From positions 38,800 to 102,799 of the forward strand of contig JACPUV010000012.1 in the NCBI GenBank assembly GCA_016192105.1: DNA of 64,000 nucleotides, in the 5' to 3' direction. The notes under the pieces were generated by a model, which saw nothing but the letters and a program-made list of their open reading frames with translations, searched no databases and was not told the DNA's origin. Positions within the stretch are counted from its first letter, which is position 1. Each line of letters begins with the position of its first letter. This document shows positions 55,646 to 63,649 of the stretch, piece after piece. The translations under genes and the position numbers were made by a program. This stretch comes from Sphingobacteriales bacterium (lineage in GTDB: Bacteria; Bacteroidota; Bacteroidia; Chitinophagales; Chitinophagaceae).

Positions 55646-56660
55646 AATGAAAACGGTGCTCCTGATTTTTTACACCCGTTGGATTTGCCGATATGTTACC
55701 TGTTTTATCCGTATAAGCCTTGCCAGTATTTATCAATATCGCAGTGGAACGCAGGCTTGCCAAACGGCTTTGTTCTTCGGAATTATCTTTTCCGAGCGGA
55801 AACCGGTTTCCAAGATGCTTACGCCACAATTTGCTTGCCTTTAACTCATCTTCTTCCTCAATAGCAGCGTCCGCATCATCAATAAAGTTTTGTAAAGCAT
55901 TCATGAAATTATTTTTTCTGGTCTGATCATAGTCTTTAAACAGATCATCGCCAGGGACAACGGGAACGACACATTCAAACTTCTGGTCTAATGCTTTTTT
56001 TATCTCTTTGAGCGTGTCCCGCAGGGTTATATCATCTCGGTCGTTATAGACAATCTTTGCTTTTGCGTTACAGGCAAGAATAGTCATGGCCAGTCCGCTG
56101 GGCATTTTATTACGGGTATGATCGCACCAACCCTTTTCATACTTCACCATTTTAAGTAGCTGACCGTTCTTGTCTTTTTGCTTGTGAAACCAATCAATCA
56201 TTGCTTTCGGATCGCTGTCTTCCCAGCCCACATCTTTCACCGCCAACTGGTATTGTTTGCCATCCACCTTATAATACGCAGGAAGGTCTATTTCATAATC
56301 TTTAGTGAAAATATTACGGATGCACTTTTTCCTATGCTCAGGATCAGTCTCGGTGTAACCCGTAACAGCATCTTTTACCCAGGTTTGCAGGGTAGTGGCA
56401 CTTACATCCGGTTCCCGCAAAAAGTAAACGCCATCGTCCAGGTCGCATATGTCGTCTTTGGTGCGGATACCTGTTCTCATCTTTGGACTGGCAGAACCCT
56501 GGACATGGAACTTCGGTTCGTACTCCGGATGATTTTCCTTAAAATGCTTCCTGATCCGTTTTCTGAGCCCCTCTTTAGAACCGGACATTTTATCCCTTTT
56601 TGCTTTTGGTATGGATACTTCACCATGATATTCCTGGAAAAGATGATGACAGTTTGCCAT
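55638..56660 (-). CDS. CD-NTase (cGAS/DncV-like nucleotidyltransferase)
   Basis: The 340-residue enzyme has a pol-beta-type active site: GS in HVQGSASPKMRTG (Gly55-Ser56), Asp73 and Asp75 in ICDLDDGVYF, and the third Asp125 in YEIDLPAYY. DLDDGVYF is typical of DncV-like enzymes. It should make a cyclic di- or trinucleotide upon phage infection to activate the adjacent patatin effector. The C-terminus (NQEHRFHYE) is flexible-looking, as expected for an E2 substrate tail. It lies 10 bases after the CapV gene. Confidence 0.88.
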   Translation of the reverse strand: MANCHHLFQEYHGEVSIPKAKRDKMSGSKEGLRKRIRKHFKENHPEYEPKFHVQGSASPKMRTGIRTKDDICDLDDGVYFLREPDVSATTLQTWVKDAVTGYTETDPEHRKKCIRNIFTKDYEIDLPAYYKVDGKQYQLAVKDVGWEDSDPKAMIDWFHKQKDKNGQLLKMVKYEKGWCDHTRNKMPSGLAMTILACNAKAKIVYNDRDDITLRDTLKEIKKALDQKFECVVPVVPGDDLFKDYDQTRKNNFMNALQNFIDDADAAIEEEDELKASKLWRKHLGNRFPLGKDNSEEQSRLASLRSTAILINTGKAYTDKTGNISANPTGVKNQEHRFHYE

Positions 56661-56670
56661 AGTGTATTTT

Positions 56671-57690
56671 TTATTTTTTTATAAATAGATTGTAAATGTT
56701 ACCTACATGCTTTTTACTTAACTCGTCGCCAATTACTTCAAGCCTTTCCAGATCCGCTGGCCTTGATGAATTAAGCGGTATTGCCTTTTCCGGAAAATCA
56801 TATTGGATTCTTTCATAGGTGATCTGCTGTCCCAATGCTGCCATTGATCTTTTCAGGAAAAGAAAATACTGTTCTGTTATTTGGGATTGTGCATCAAGCA
56901 TAATATCAAAAAGTCGTGGATTGGGTATAAGCCAAAACCTGAAACTCGGCGGTTTCCATCGTCGTTTAAGAATATGTTTACCTCTGCCGGTTCCCACTGA
57001 TAGCATCTTTACCTCACCGAACGAGTATCCTAACTTATCGGTAGCTTCAAAAAGTCCGATCAGAGCCGGGTTATTCGCAAATAAACCTCCATCAATCATA
57101 TTAATGTTCCTGCCTTCGCCGGAAGTTGCCTGAAACGAGAAGGAGTGCGGCGGGAAATAAACCGGAGCCGATGCAGAAGAAAGAGCCGCATGATGCGCGG
57201 GAATCATATAATCTCTTGTATATAGACCGTCCAGGTTGGTTTTAAAGACATTGATTTCCCCCGACAAGCCATTAAAAGCCGGGATACACAGCCTGGTCTT
57301 ACAATCACTCATGAGTGCTGTTTTGTGATCAGCAGTACTGCTTTTATACACCTCGTGCAATGCAGCCAGCAGTTTACGGTTACTGTACATGGGCCCATAC
57401 AGGGCTTTCACTTTATCAATGTTCCATATCCACCGGAGAAATATACTTCGTGCGTATTGTTTATAAAATGCCAGCAGTTCCTTAGCCGGAATCCCAAGTG
57501 ACAAGCCGATGGCCAGGATTGCTCCAGTTGAAGTACCACAGATCAAATCAAAATGATCGTGCAGTTTGGATCCGGGCCTATGCTTTTGCAAATGGGCTTC
57601 CAACCCGGCCAGGAATTTAGCAGGAATGATGCCGCGGATACCGCCTCCATCAATAGAGAGAATATTAAAGAATTTTGGTACTGGTTCCAT
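56671..57690 (-). CDS. Patatin-like phospholipase effector CapV
   Basis: The 339-residue protein has the oxyanion motif DGGGIRG (14-20), nucleophile Ser54 in GTSTG, and the dyad Asp in MIDGGLFANNP (about residue 197). This is the CapV class of CBASS effector, a cyclic-nucleotide-activated phospholipase that destroys the inner membrane. Gene order CapV, CD-NTase, E2 is the usual one. It starts 12 bases after the LRAT-like gene. Confidence 0.9.
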   Translation of the reverse strand: MEPVPKFFNILSIDGGGIRGIIPAKFLAGLEAHLQKHRPGSKLHDHFDLICGTSTGAILAIGLSLGIPAKELLAFYKQYARSIFLRWIWNIDKVKALYGPMYSNRKLLAALHEVYKSSTADHKTALMSDCKTRLCIPAFNGLSGEINVFKTNLDGLYTRDYMIPAHHAALSSASAPVYFPPHSFSFQATSGEGRNINMIDGGLFANNPALIGLFEATDKLGYSFGEVKMLSVGTGRGKHILKRRWKPPSFRFWLIPNPRLFDIMLDAQSQITEQYFLFLKRSMAALGQQITYERIQYDFPEKAIPLNSSRPADLERLEVIGDELSKKHVGNIYNLFIKK

Positions 57691-57702
57691 TTACGAGTTA
57701 CT

Positions 57703-58119
57703 TTACTCTATAAATATTGCAGCGAGCAAAAGAATCCCCGCAAAAGCAAGTCCGGATTTTACCTGCGGACTGCTTGCGCTTCCCGTCTTTACTTCGCTGA
57801 TGAAATGTTCACAGTTATAATTGATCAGGTCGTAGGGCTTGCCGATACGAATAAGAGCACGCTGCACCAGCGCTTTTCTTTCAGTGTTAGTACCGGTAAA
57901 CCGCATAATCTTATTTACCTTGTGAACCTGGGTAAAAAAATCATCTACCGTAATCAGGCTTACGCCAGTTTGCACATTGTTGTGGATGATCCAGTGAATT
58001 CCCTGATGATCATACCCGATATAAAGTGCATGATGCTGGATAATATCCCATCCGCTTTTAGGAACAATCAGTTCGTCACCGGGTTTTAATCTGAGCCAAT
58101 CAACATAATACTTTTTCAT
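57703..58119 (-). CDS. LRAT-like (NlpC/P60 superfamily) acyltransferase with C-terminal membrane helix
   Basis: From the ATG at 58119 the product is 138 residues. HHALYIGYD carries the first catalytic His (His30), His42 follows at the 12-residue spacing known for LRAT proteins, and the nucleophile is Cys103 in NYNCEHF. Residues 123-137 form a hydrophobic tail helix (GLAFAGILLLAAIFI) for membrane anchoring. LRAT-family enzymes are phospholipid acyltransferases/A1-A2 lipases. Position directly before CapV suggests a second lipid-acting component of the same system. Upstream in-frame ATG at 58170 would run into the preceding gene. Confidence 0.7.
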   Translation of the reverse strand: MKKYYVDWLRLKPGDELIVPKSGWDIIQHHALYIGYDHQGIHWIIHNNVQTGVSLITVDDFFTQVHKVNKIMRFTGTNTERKALVQRALIRIGKPYDLINYNCEHFISEVKTGSASSPQVKSGLAFAGILLLAAIFIE

Positions 58120-58129
58120 ATAACAATTT

Positions 58130-58405
58130 TTATTGGTTATTGAAAGTTGCGCCGGAATATTCCACTGCAATGTATTTTTCCCATTTCGCTCTTACTTTTT
58201 GGCAGGCAGCCAAGAAATCTGCAGATGCCTGCTGGCGTGAAGTATTGTTTTTAATAAGACAGGTATTGGGCAGTTCATACCATTTGCCTTCACTGGATTG
58301 AATTTTCGGACTATAGCCATAGTTTTCAACCAACTCTTTCTTCACTTCCGTGTGGATCGTGTCGGAGGTTTTTTTGATGTCGTACGTGAGTAGAATTTGT
58401 GCCAT
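58130..58405 (-). CDS. Small protein with Cas2/SinR-like ferredoxin fold pattern, first gene of the CBASS-type operon
   Basis: The 91-residue product starts MAQILLTYDIKK, with an Asp at the end of strand 1 as in Cas2-fold proteins. A helix (TEVKKELVENYGY), a hairpin (GKWYELPNTCLIKNN) and a second helix (FLAACQKVRAKWEKY) follow. No cas1, other cas gene or repeat array is present, so a CRISPR role is unlikely. It sits 10 bases upstream of the LRAT-like gene in the same operon. The fold is inferred; function unknown. Confidence 0.45.
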   Translation of the reverse strand: MAQILLTYDIKKTSDTIHTEVKKELVENYGYSPKIQSSEGKWYELPNTCLIKNNTSRQQASADFLAACQKVRAKWEKYIAVEYSGATFNNQ

Positions 58406-58514
58406 AACATTTCCATGTTTGCATTAATAATAATTGCCTTCGATCTTTTAGCGGAGTAGAAAGCGTTCTTGCCGGAGCTGTTTGGCAGGAATTGTTCTGG
58501 CGGCTGGTACGGAC

Positions 58515-58545
58515 TTTGCACTTTATATGTGTAGCCCTATCTTCG
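58515..58545 (+). promoter_or_regulatory. Promoter of the intergenic small RNA
   Basis: TTTG (58515-58518), a 19-base spacer and TATCTTCG (58538-58545) closely match the Bacteroidota promoter. It faces away from the CBASS operon, and no plus-strand gene follows. Confidence 0.65.
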
Positions 58546-58549
58546 CAGC

Positions 58550-58660
58550 GAATTTCAAAACAAAACGGAAAGCCGAGGTCTTGCGGCCTCATGGTGACAA
58601 CTCAAACCAAACTTTCCTTCTCCCTGGCCGGAGGTGATGACTCCGGCTCAGGGATTTTTC
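58550..58660 (+). ncRNA. Candidate structured small RNA upstream of the CBASS operon
   Basis: A transcript from the promoter at 58515 would be about 110 nt. GGAAAG (58567-58572) pairs with CTTTCC (58612-58617) and encloses two hairpins: GAGGTC-TTGC-GGCCTC (58575-58590) and TGGT...ACCA (58592-58609), making a three-way junction. It ends in a strong terminator (CCCTGGCCGGAG / CTCCGGC-T-CAGGG, 58622-58653) followed by ATTTTTC. There is no open frame. It lies between the CBASS operon and the antitoxin gene. No known RNA family was recognised. Confidence 0.5.
58622..58659 (+). terminator. Terminator of the small RNA
   Basis: A 12-bp stem with one bulged T and a 7-base loop is followed by ATTTTTC on the plus strand. 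It is one of the strongest intrinsic terminators in the window, although no annotated gene precedes it. Confidence 0.75.
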
Positions 58661-58741
58661 CAATTTATCAGGTTCAGCCGTCAAGTTCCATGCCCCTGCA
58701 AGGAAGCAGGGAAAAATGTCACTTAGCGTACCTTAAACACA

Positions 58742-59740
58742 TCAATCAATATGCTGAAGGATGAAGCCATAATCATAGCTGATCCTTCCATGCTTGTCGA
58801 TATTTTGCTGCCAGGCAAACTCATCATGGCTGACATCTACAATATCGGCTGTTTTCAAATGTCCCAATTTCTTCGTTACTGTTTCGATGGCAAAGCGTTC
58901 ACTGACTGAAAAAATTTCCATATCAGGTTCACCATCGTGACAGAGCAGCCGCTCACCTCCATAGCCCTGGAACTCTTCCTCCCTTATATCCACATAGCCT
59001 GATTCGCATAGGCGGTCATAAATACTACCGTAATTTTTTGGAACCGGTCCATGTGTAATAGCGACATACGTGATGCCACTGATACTGTAGCCGGTCTTGC
59101 TGTAGTGAAAAAAATCAGCATAAAAAAGCAACTTGTTCATTTTGGTCTTAAAGGGTTCCAGGCGGCTGGCAAAGTACTTGGTCATCATGCCAATTTTCTC
59201 TATAACAGGCACCCGGTAACCATTATAATTACCCGGAATCTTAGTGCCAAAAAATCTTTCTTCCATAATGCTTTCTACCTGATCCCACCCTGAAAGCTTG
59301 TTGGTTACTTTCTTATTAATTCGATCCAGCTCATGACTTTCCAGTTCATTACTGCTAAGTTCGATGAGCTTCTTAATCTCCATGGGATCCTTTGCAAGCT
59401 GAATCAACCTACCAGTTGTAATGCTTGGCATTTCTCCATTCTCATAATTGCGATAAACATTTGGACCCAGTCCCAATATCTCGCTCATTTTTGCGGCGCT
59501 CAAACCATATTGATCGCGGACCATTTTGATCTCGTCAATAAACGGTATCCCGTATTTACTACGGTATTGGTTATGCACCTGTGCCTGATTTAGCTCATCC
59601 AGTTCCTGCGTCGTGAATTCCTCTCCATTATCGTTGTCTATCCATGTGTGGTAAATAATATGAAAAGGCTCTTTCCTGAAATCAAATGTCGCAGGCTGTT
59701 TTTTCAGGCTGATATTTCCTTGTGGTTTAGTTAGGTTCAT
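58742..59740 (-). CDS. Panacea/SocA-domain antitoxin with helix-turn-helix
   Basis: The 332-residue protein has a central HTH of MqsA/HigA type (about 72-110, YGLSAAKMSEILGLGPNVYRNYENGEMPS). The C-terminal SocA-like DUF4065 domain (about 195-300) contains KMNKLLFYADFFHYSKTG and ITHGPVPKNYGSIYDRL. Such proteins act as versatile antitoxins that bind the toxin and repress their own promoter. It follows the toxin gene by 3 bases, the toxin-first order usual for this group. Confidence 0.85.
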   Translation of the reverse strand: MNLTKPQGNISLKKQPATFDFRKEPFHIIYHTWIDNDNGEEFTTQELDELNQAQVHNQYRSKYGIPFIDEIKMVRDQYGLSAAKMSEILGLGPNVYRNYENGEMPSITTGRLIQLAKDPMEIKKLIELSSNELESHELDRINKKVTNKLSGWDQVESIMEERFFGTKIPGNYNGYRVPVIEKIGMMTKYFASRLEPFKTKMNKLLFYADFFHYSKTGYSISGITYVAITHGPVPKNYGSIYDRLCESGYVDIREEEFQGYGGERLLCHDGEPDMEIFSVSERFAIETVTKKLGHLKTADIVDVSHDEFAWQQNIDKHGRISYDYGFILQHID

Positions 59741-59743
59741 ACT

Positions 59744-60097
59744 TTATTCTCCTTTAAAAGGAAATGACATTTCATGTTCCGCCTCATGAAACGAAATACA
59801 TATTACCGGACGGTTGGGCGGTCCGACAGAAATCTTTATATAAATCATCCGGCTTTTGACCTCTTTTCCGAAAATCCATAAAGGGGCGCCGGCATTCAGT
59901 GTATCCGTTTTAGGTCCTCCAGAATAATCGGTCATTGAAAGAGCTTCAATTATCTTTATTCTCTGCGCCGGACTCATCTCCAAGCTCAACAAAGCCTGTG
60001 TATTTTTACCCCTGTCGTCCCTTACCCGTATTTCCCAGATCTTCATTTTCTGATGGAAATCCGAGAGGAACGACTGTACTTCCTCCTTGGTTGCCAT
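59744..60097 (-). CDS. Putative toxin (MqsR/RelE-like fold) paired with Panacea antitoxin
   Basis: From ATG 60097 (rather than TTG 60103) the product is 117 residues. The pattern is KIWEIRVRDDRGKNTQALLSLE, then APLWIFGKEVKSRMIYIKISVG, and FHEAEHEMSFPF at the C-terminus. Strand-helix order and the basic centre fit an MqsR/RelE-type mRNA interferase, but catalytic residues could not be fixed. Identification as toxin rests mainly on the abutting antitoxin. Confidence 0.6.
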   Translation of the reverse strand: MATKEEVQSFLSDFHQKMKIWEIRVRDDRGKNTQALLSLEMSPAQRIKIIEALSMTDYSGGPKTDTLNAGAPLWIFGKEVKSRMIYIKISVGPPNRPVICISFHEAEHEMSFPFKGE

Positions 60098-60114
60098 AGT
60101 CAATTTTCATAAGC

Positions 60115-60122
60115 CAAATATA
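60115..60122 (-). promoter_or_regulatory. -7 element of the toxin-antitoxin promoter
   Basis: On the minus strand TATATTTG matches TAnnTTTG, 17 bases before the toxin ATG. No TTTG is found at the -33 position. Confidence 0.5.
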
Positions 60123-60238
60123 CGAAGGATTTTAGTAAATTGTATCTGAGAGTGAAAAATGTGAATAAAAGGGATGTTTTCTCATTTTACAAATTCATAA
60201 TTTAGTGTTTCTTATTGCTTTTCAATATTTTATAAAAG

Positions 60239-60763
60239 ATGGATTCTCAAATAATTATCACTAGTGCGGCTACCGCGGCACTCATCGCAGGCGGGTTTAA
60301 CTGGTTTTTTCGTGAATTTGATTACCGGTATGATTACAAGAAGTATATACTGAAACGAAGACAGGAAGCTTACCAGGAAGTAGAGCGAAACCTGATCATT
60401 CTGAACAGGACTGTTTTTTCCCCGCTCCATCCGGGTCAGCAAGTGCATGAAATTTTTTGCGCCGATAAGCATACGAATCCTCTTGAACACTACCTGACAA
60501 ATGAAATGAGCAAGGTATTGGAAGGAAGAATATGGTTGAGTCACGGCATGCTTCTGCGTCTTGTCAATCTGAACAAGTTGCTTCTCAACATTTCTTATGA
60601 AGATCCAACGCCTTCGCCAACACCTGAGAGTCTTTATCAGAGGGGGTTTCGTTATCATCAGCAGATATCTTTGCACATAATGGAACTGCAATTGCAATTA
60701 TTTAACGACCTGAAGAGCCTTGATAAAATCAGGAGCTTTAAGAAGAATAGTTTTTTCAATTAA
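60239..60763 (+). CDS. Small membrane-anchored protein, unknown
   Basis: The 174-residue product has one N-terminal hydrophobic segment (about residues 5-23, IITSAATAALIAGGFNWFF), then a helical cytosolic domain beginning RYDYKKYILKRRQEAYQEVERNL. This KRxxAYxEVx pattern is seen in small membrane proteins of mobile and defence islands without known function. It is divergent from the toxin-antitoxin pair and stands alone. Confidence 0.6.
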   Translation: MDSQIIITSAATAALIAGGFNWFFREFDYRYDYKKYILKRRQEAYQEVERNLIILNRTVFSPLHPGQQVHEIFCADKHTNPLEHYLTNEMSKVLEGRIWLSHGMLLRLVNLNKLLLNISYEDPTPSPTPESLYQRGFRYHQQISLHIMELQLQLFNDLKSLDKIRSFKKNSFFN

Positions 60764-60821
60764 GTAATGGCCGTTATGGGTAAAGAGCATTGCGGCATCA
60801 GCTATCGATGATTGTAAATCT

Positions 60822-61487
60822 TCAGCTCAATACTTCCTTTTCAAACTGTTCATTTAACAGTAGCCATGCTTTTAAGACGCTGATGTAATCCTCCAGATAA
60901 ACCAGCAGTTTATCGCCTCTTGAGAGGTATTGCTTTTTCCGGTTGGTAATACTTGTCTCCAGGATCATTTCCGCTTTATCACTATATGGAATCAGCCCGG
61001 TCACGATCTTTGTGAAGATAGATACAACTGCATCTATGATAAACGCAGATGAATTTGGCTTATAGATTAATTCAAGCAGGGTTCGCCTGAGGTCAGTGTT
61101 GCATTGATCAATAGCCGCCCGTAACTGCCGATTCGGGGTGGCGCGTATTTCATACTGGTGCTTCACATCCCTGGCCATTGCCTGGCCGGCAGCGATAATT
61201 TTATCTTTTGTATCCTGGGATAATAGCTCAATTGTAGCGGCGGCGTTTATTTTCTCAATTCCCCGGTCCATTTGTTTCAGCGCTTCGTCAAAATTCTTTT
61301 TGGCGTTGTCATAAAAGACAATCTTTTCATTTGCCAGTTTAGAAATTCTTTCACATTCCACAAATGCGTGACGAGTCAATTGAATTGCTTCTTCCAGCAA
61401 GGTCCTTGACGTTTGGCTCTGCGATTTCTTCAGCAAACCTTCCAATTCGCCTAATCTCCGGTTGTAAACATCTTTCTGAATACCCAT
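60822..61487 (-). CDS. Helical protein near conjugation genes, unknown
   Basis: From ATG 61487 the product is 221 residues, mostly helical, with coiled-coil stretches (about 10-60 and 150-200). The start is fixed by a strong Shine-Dalgarno sequence AAAGGAGG five bases upstream; such sites are rare in Bacteroidota, and the upstream ATG at 61544 has none. No motif was recognised. It follows the coupling-protein gene on the same strand after about 180 bases and may belong to the conjugative element. Confidence 0.6.
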   Translation of the reverse strand: MGIQKDVYNRRLGELEGLLKKSQSQTSRTLLEEAIQLTRHAFVECERISKLANEKIVFYDNAKKNFDEALKQMDRGIEKINAAATIELLSQDTKDKIIAAGQAMARDVKHQYEIRATPNRQLRAAIDQCNTDLRRTLLELIYKPNSSAFIIDAVVSIFTKIVTGLIPYSDKAEMILETSITNRKKQYLSRGDKLLVYLEDYISVLKAWLLLNEQFEKEVLS

Positions 61488-61491
61488 ATAA

Positions 61492-61500
61492 CCTCCTTTC
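61492..61500 (-). promoter_or_regulatory. Strong Shine-Dalgarno sequence
   Basis: GAAAGGAGG on the minus strand precedes the ATG at 61487 by five bases. Most genes in this window lack a recognisable Shine-Dalgarno, so this one is exceptional and decides the start. Confidence 0.75.
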
Positions 61501-61663
61501 TGAAATCCCCAACTGGTAGTTATAAATACTAAATTCTTAGCCATGAATATAGATGTTAGTTTGATGGTTGTACTATTGCTACCAGCTATATCTTAGGCCG
61601 ATCACGAAAATAATAATTATTAACTAATTGGGTCCTATTTAAGTCATTTTCCGATTTAAGCCG

Positions 61664-63643
61664 CTATTTTCTGATATTTTCCAGTCCAGGCGTATTTAAT
61701 ATCCTTGCAATTTCACTTTCGATGATGTCTGCAACTTCAACTTTTATCCGCTTGAAATTATGGTTCACCATTTGAACACTAACTTCTGAAATATTCGCTA
61801 GCGCTTTATATGAATTAGCTTCCGTTTTTAATTCTTCATGGTTATTCAGGATTTCGCAATGAAACGTCTTTAGTTTAATTTTTTGAGTTGGCTCGTCAGC
61901 CACCATTCCTACGAATACACCGGACGAAAGACCAGCAATTTTAGATTGGGGTATTGCAAAATCCAATTGACTCGATTTGCTCACCGATGTATCGGCCCGG
62001 TTGATGGAAATACTTTCCTTGACCTGGTTAATTTTCCCAAATCGTTCCGACAGGAACTTCGAGGTTTCCCCCGTAACTTGGCCGGAAATGATATTCCCTG
62101 TAATATTCATAATGACTGCCGACTGATCGACACCATAATCTTTTTTTAATTGGCTAAAATCCTGGATGCCTAAACAAGTGGCCACTTTATTGGAACGAGC
62201 TGTTGCGATGAGGCTATCAATATCATTGAAAAATATTGTCGGAAATTCATCAAAGACCAAACTTGATTTCAGTTTATTTTTTTGATTGACCAGCTTAATT
62301 AACCGGGTCACATATAAGGAAAGAACTGCCCCATAAATCTGCTGCTTCTGTGGATTATTGGCAAGACACATGATCTTGGGACTTTCAGGGTCATTAATGT
62401 CCAGGGTAAAATCGTTTGCAGATAACACCCAGTAAAGTTGAGGCGAGGAGAGCCGGGCCATCCCGATCTTGGCGCTCGCGACCTGTCCCTCCAATTGTTC
62501 CATTGCATCGTTCTGGTAGGCAGAAATGAACGGATTGATCAGAACCTCGATTTCAGGTTCAGTGCGGAGGACAGAGAATAACTTCTCATAGTCAACCTGC
62601 ATCAGTTCAATTACATGCGGTAACGTGAGATATTTCCCATTCTGATACTTTTTCAGGAACCAGATGATCGCCGTTAAAAAGTTGATCGGGGACTCCACAA
62701 AAAAATCTCCCTGCTTGGTGATCCAGTCCCGGTTCAGGCCCATCATAATCGACCGGGATGCTTCGGTTGCATCTGTAATATCGAACATAGTGGAGGCATC
62801 GAGTGGATTGCAGCGGTGGCTTTTGGAAAGATCATCAAAATTGATTGTGTAGAATTTCGGTTCGATTTTGTAACTGCTCTTGTATTTCAGTAAGGTATTA
62901 TAAGCAATTTTGGTCAGGTCGTCATATTTAAAGTCATAGACCAGCATGGTAAACCCTTTTTGGATATGCTGCCGGATGATATGCTGAATTACAAAGTAAG
63001 ACTTACCAGATCCGGGTGAACCGCAAACGAGTAGTCCCCGAAACGGATTAATGATATTGATCCAGCTTTTACGGATCTTACCCTTCAAGTTATACTGAGC
63101 AGGCAGATTGATCGAGTATTCATTCTCCAGCAATCGCTCTTCCTGCGGGAAGGTTTCATTCAACTCGTTGAAAATATCCTTCCCCAAATTCACCCTGATA
63201 TACCGGCTGAGCAGATTGCCCCCTGCCAGCAATAATAAGAAACCTGTCCCGGTCAGGGTCATATACCCGGTTGCCAGGTGTTCTACCTGTCCCTGAAAGC
63301 CCAGGATGAGGGTGCTGGAGAAATACAGGCCCAAACCTAAAACCAGGTAGGCCAGTATGGATCGGGGGTTGATATTTTCGGTTTTTTTACCCCTGGCACC
63401 CAGCAGGGAGATCCCCAGCAGACCCAGGGCAATCCATTTAGACTTCCAAACCGTGCTGTAGAGCCCCGTACGAGCAATATTTTGGAGGAACTGGTCGCTC
63501 CACGGTGCAGTAAGCCCCCAGCGGTCAAAGGCCCCGTAACAGTAAAAATAGCAGTGCAGGAGCAGGACCAAAATGGCCCCCAGCCGGGTAAAGTCCAGGA
63601 TTTTTCTGAGACCAACTTCATTTTCGCCGGTTCCGGATGACAT
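61664..63643 (-). CDS. VirD4/TraG-type conjugative coupling protein (YWFCY type)
   Basis: The 659-residue membrane ATPase has an N-terminal YWFCY-like domain with several membrane helices (about 22-40, 68-84, 97-114, 127-145) including HCYFYCYGAF. The P-loop is GSPGSGKS (208-215), the Walker B region is SSLVFDEFPTIFF, and TraG/TraD-like motifs appear in VATCLGIQDFSQLKKDYG. It links the relaxase-DNA complex to a type IV secretion channel. It starts 6 bases after the relaxase stop, the usual order of mobilisation genes in Bacteroidota elements. Confidence 0.9.
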   Translation of the reverse strand: MSSGTGENEVGLRKILDFTRLGAILVLLLHCYFYCYGAFDRWGLTAPWSDQFLQNIARTGLYSTVWKSKWIALGLLGISLLGARGKKTENINPRSILAYLVLGLGLYFSSTLILGFQGQVEHLATGYMTLTGTGFLLLLAGGNLLSRYIRVNLGKDIFNELNETFPQEERLLENEYSINLPAQYNLKGKIRKSWINIINPFRGLLVCGSPGSGKSYFVIQHIIRQHIQKGFTMLVYDFKYDDLTKIAYNTLLKYKSSYKIEPKFYTINFDDLSKSHRCNPLDASTMFDITDATEASRSIMMGLNRDWITKQGDFFVESPINFLTAIIWFLKKYQNGKYLTLPHVIELMQVDYEKLFSVLRTEPEIEVLINPFISAYQNDAMEQLEGQVASAKIGMARLSSPQLYWVLSANDFTLDINDPESPKIMCLANNPQKQQIYGAVLSLYVTRLIKLVNQKNKLKSSLVFDEFPTIFFNDIDSLIATARSNKVATCLGIQDFSQLKKDYGVDQSAVIMNITGNIISGQVTGETSKFLSERFGKINQVKESISINRADTSVSKSSQLDFAIPQSKIAGLSSGVFVGMVADEPTQKIKLKTFHCEILNNHEELKTEANSYKALANISEVSVQMVNHNFKRIKVEVADIIESEIARILNTPGLENIRK

Positions 63644-63649
63644 AGCAAC

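Noticed and set aside
58130..58405. CRISPR Cas2
   Set aside because: Only the fold pattern is similar; no cas1, effector genes or repeats are present, and the gene belongs to the CBASS-type operon.
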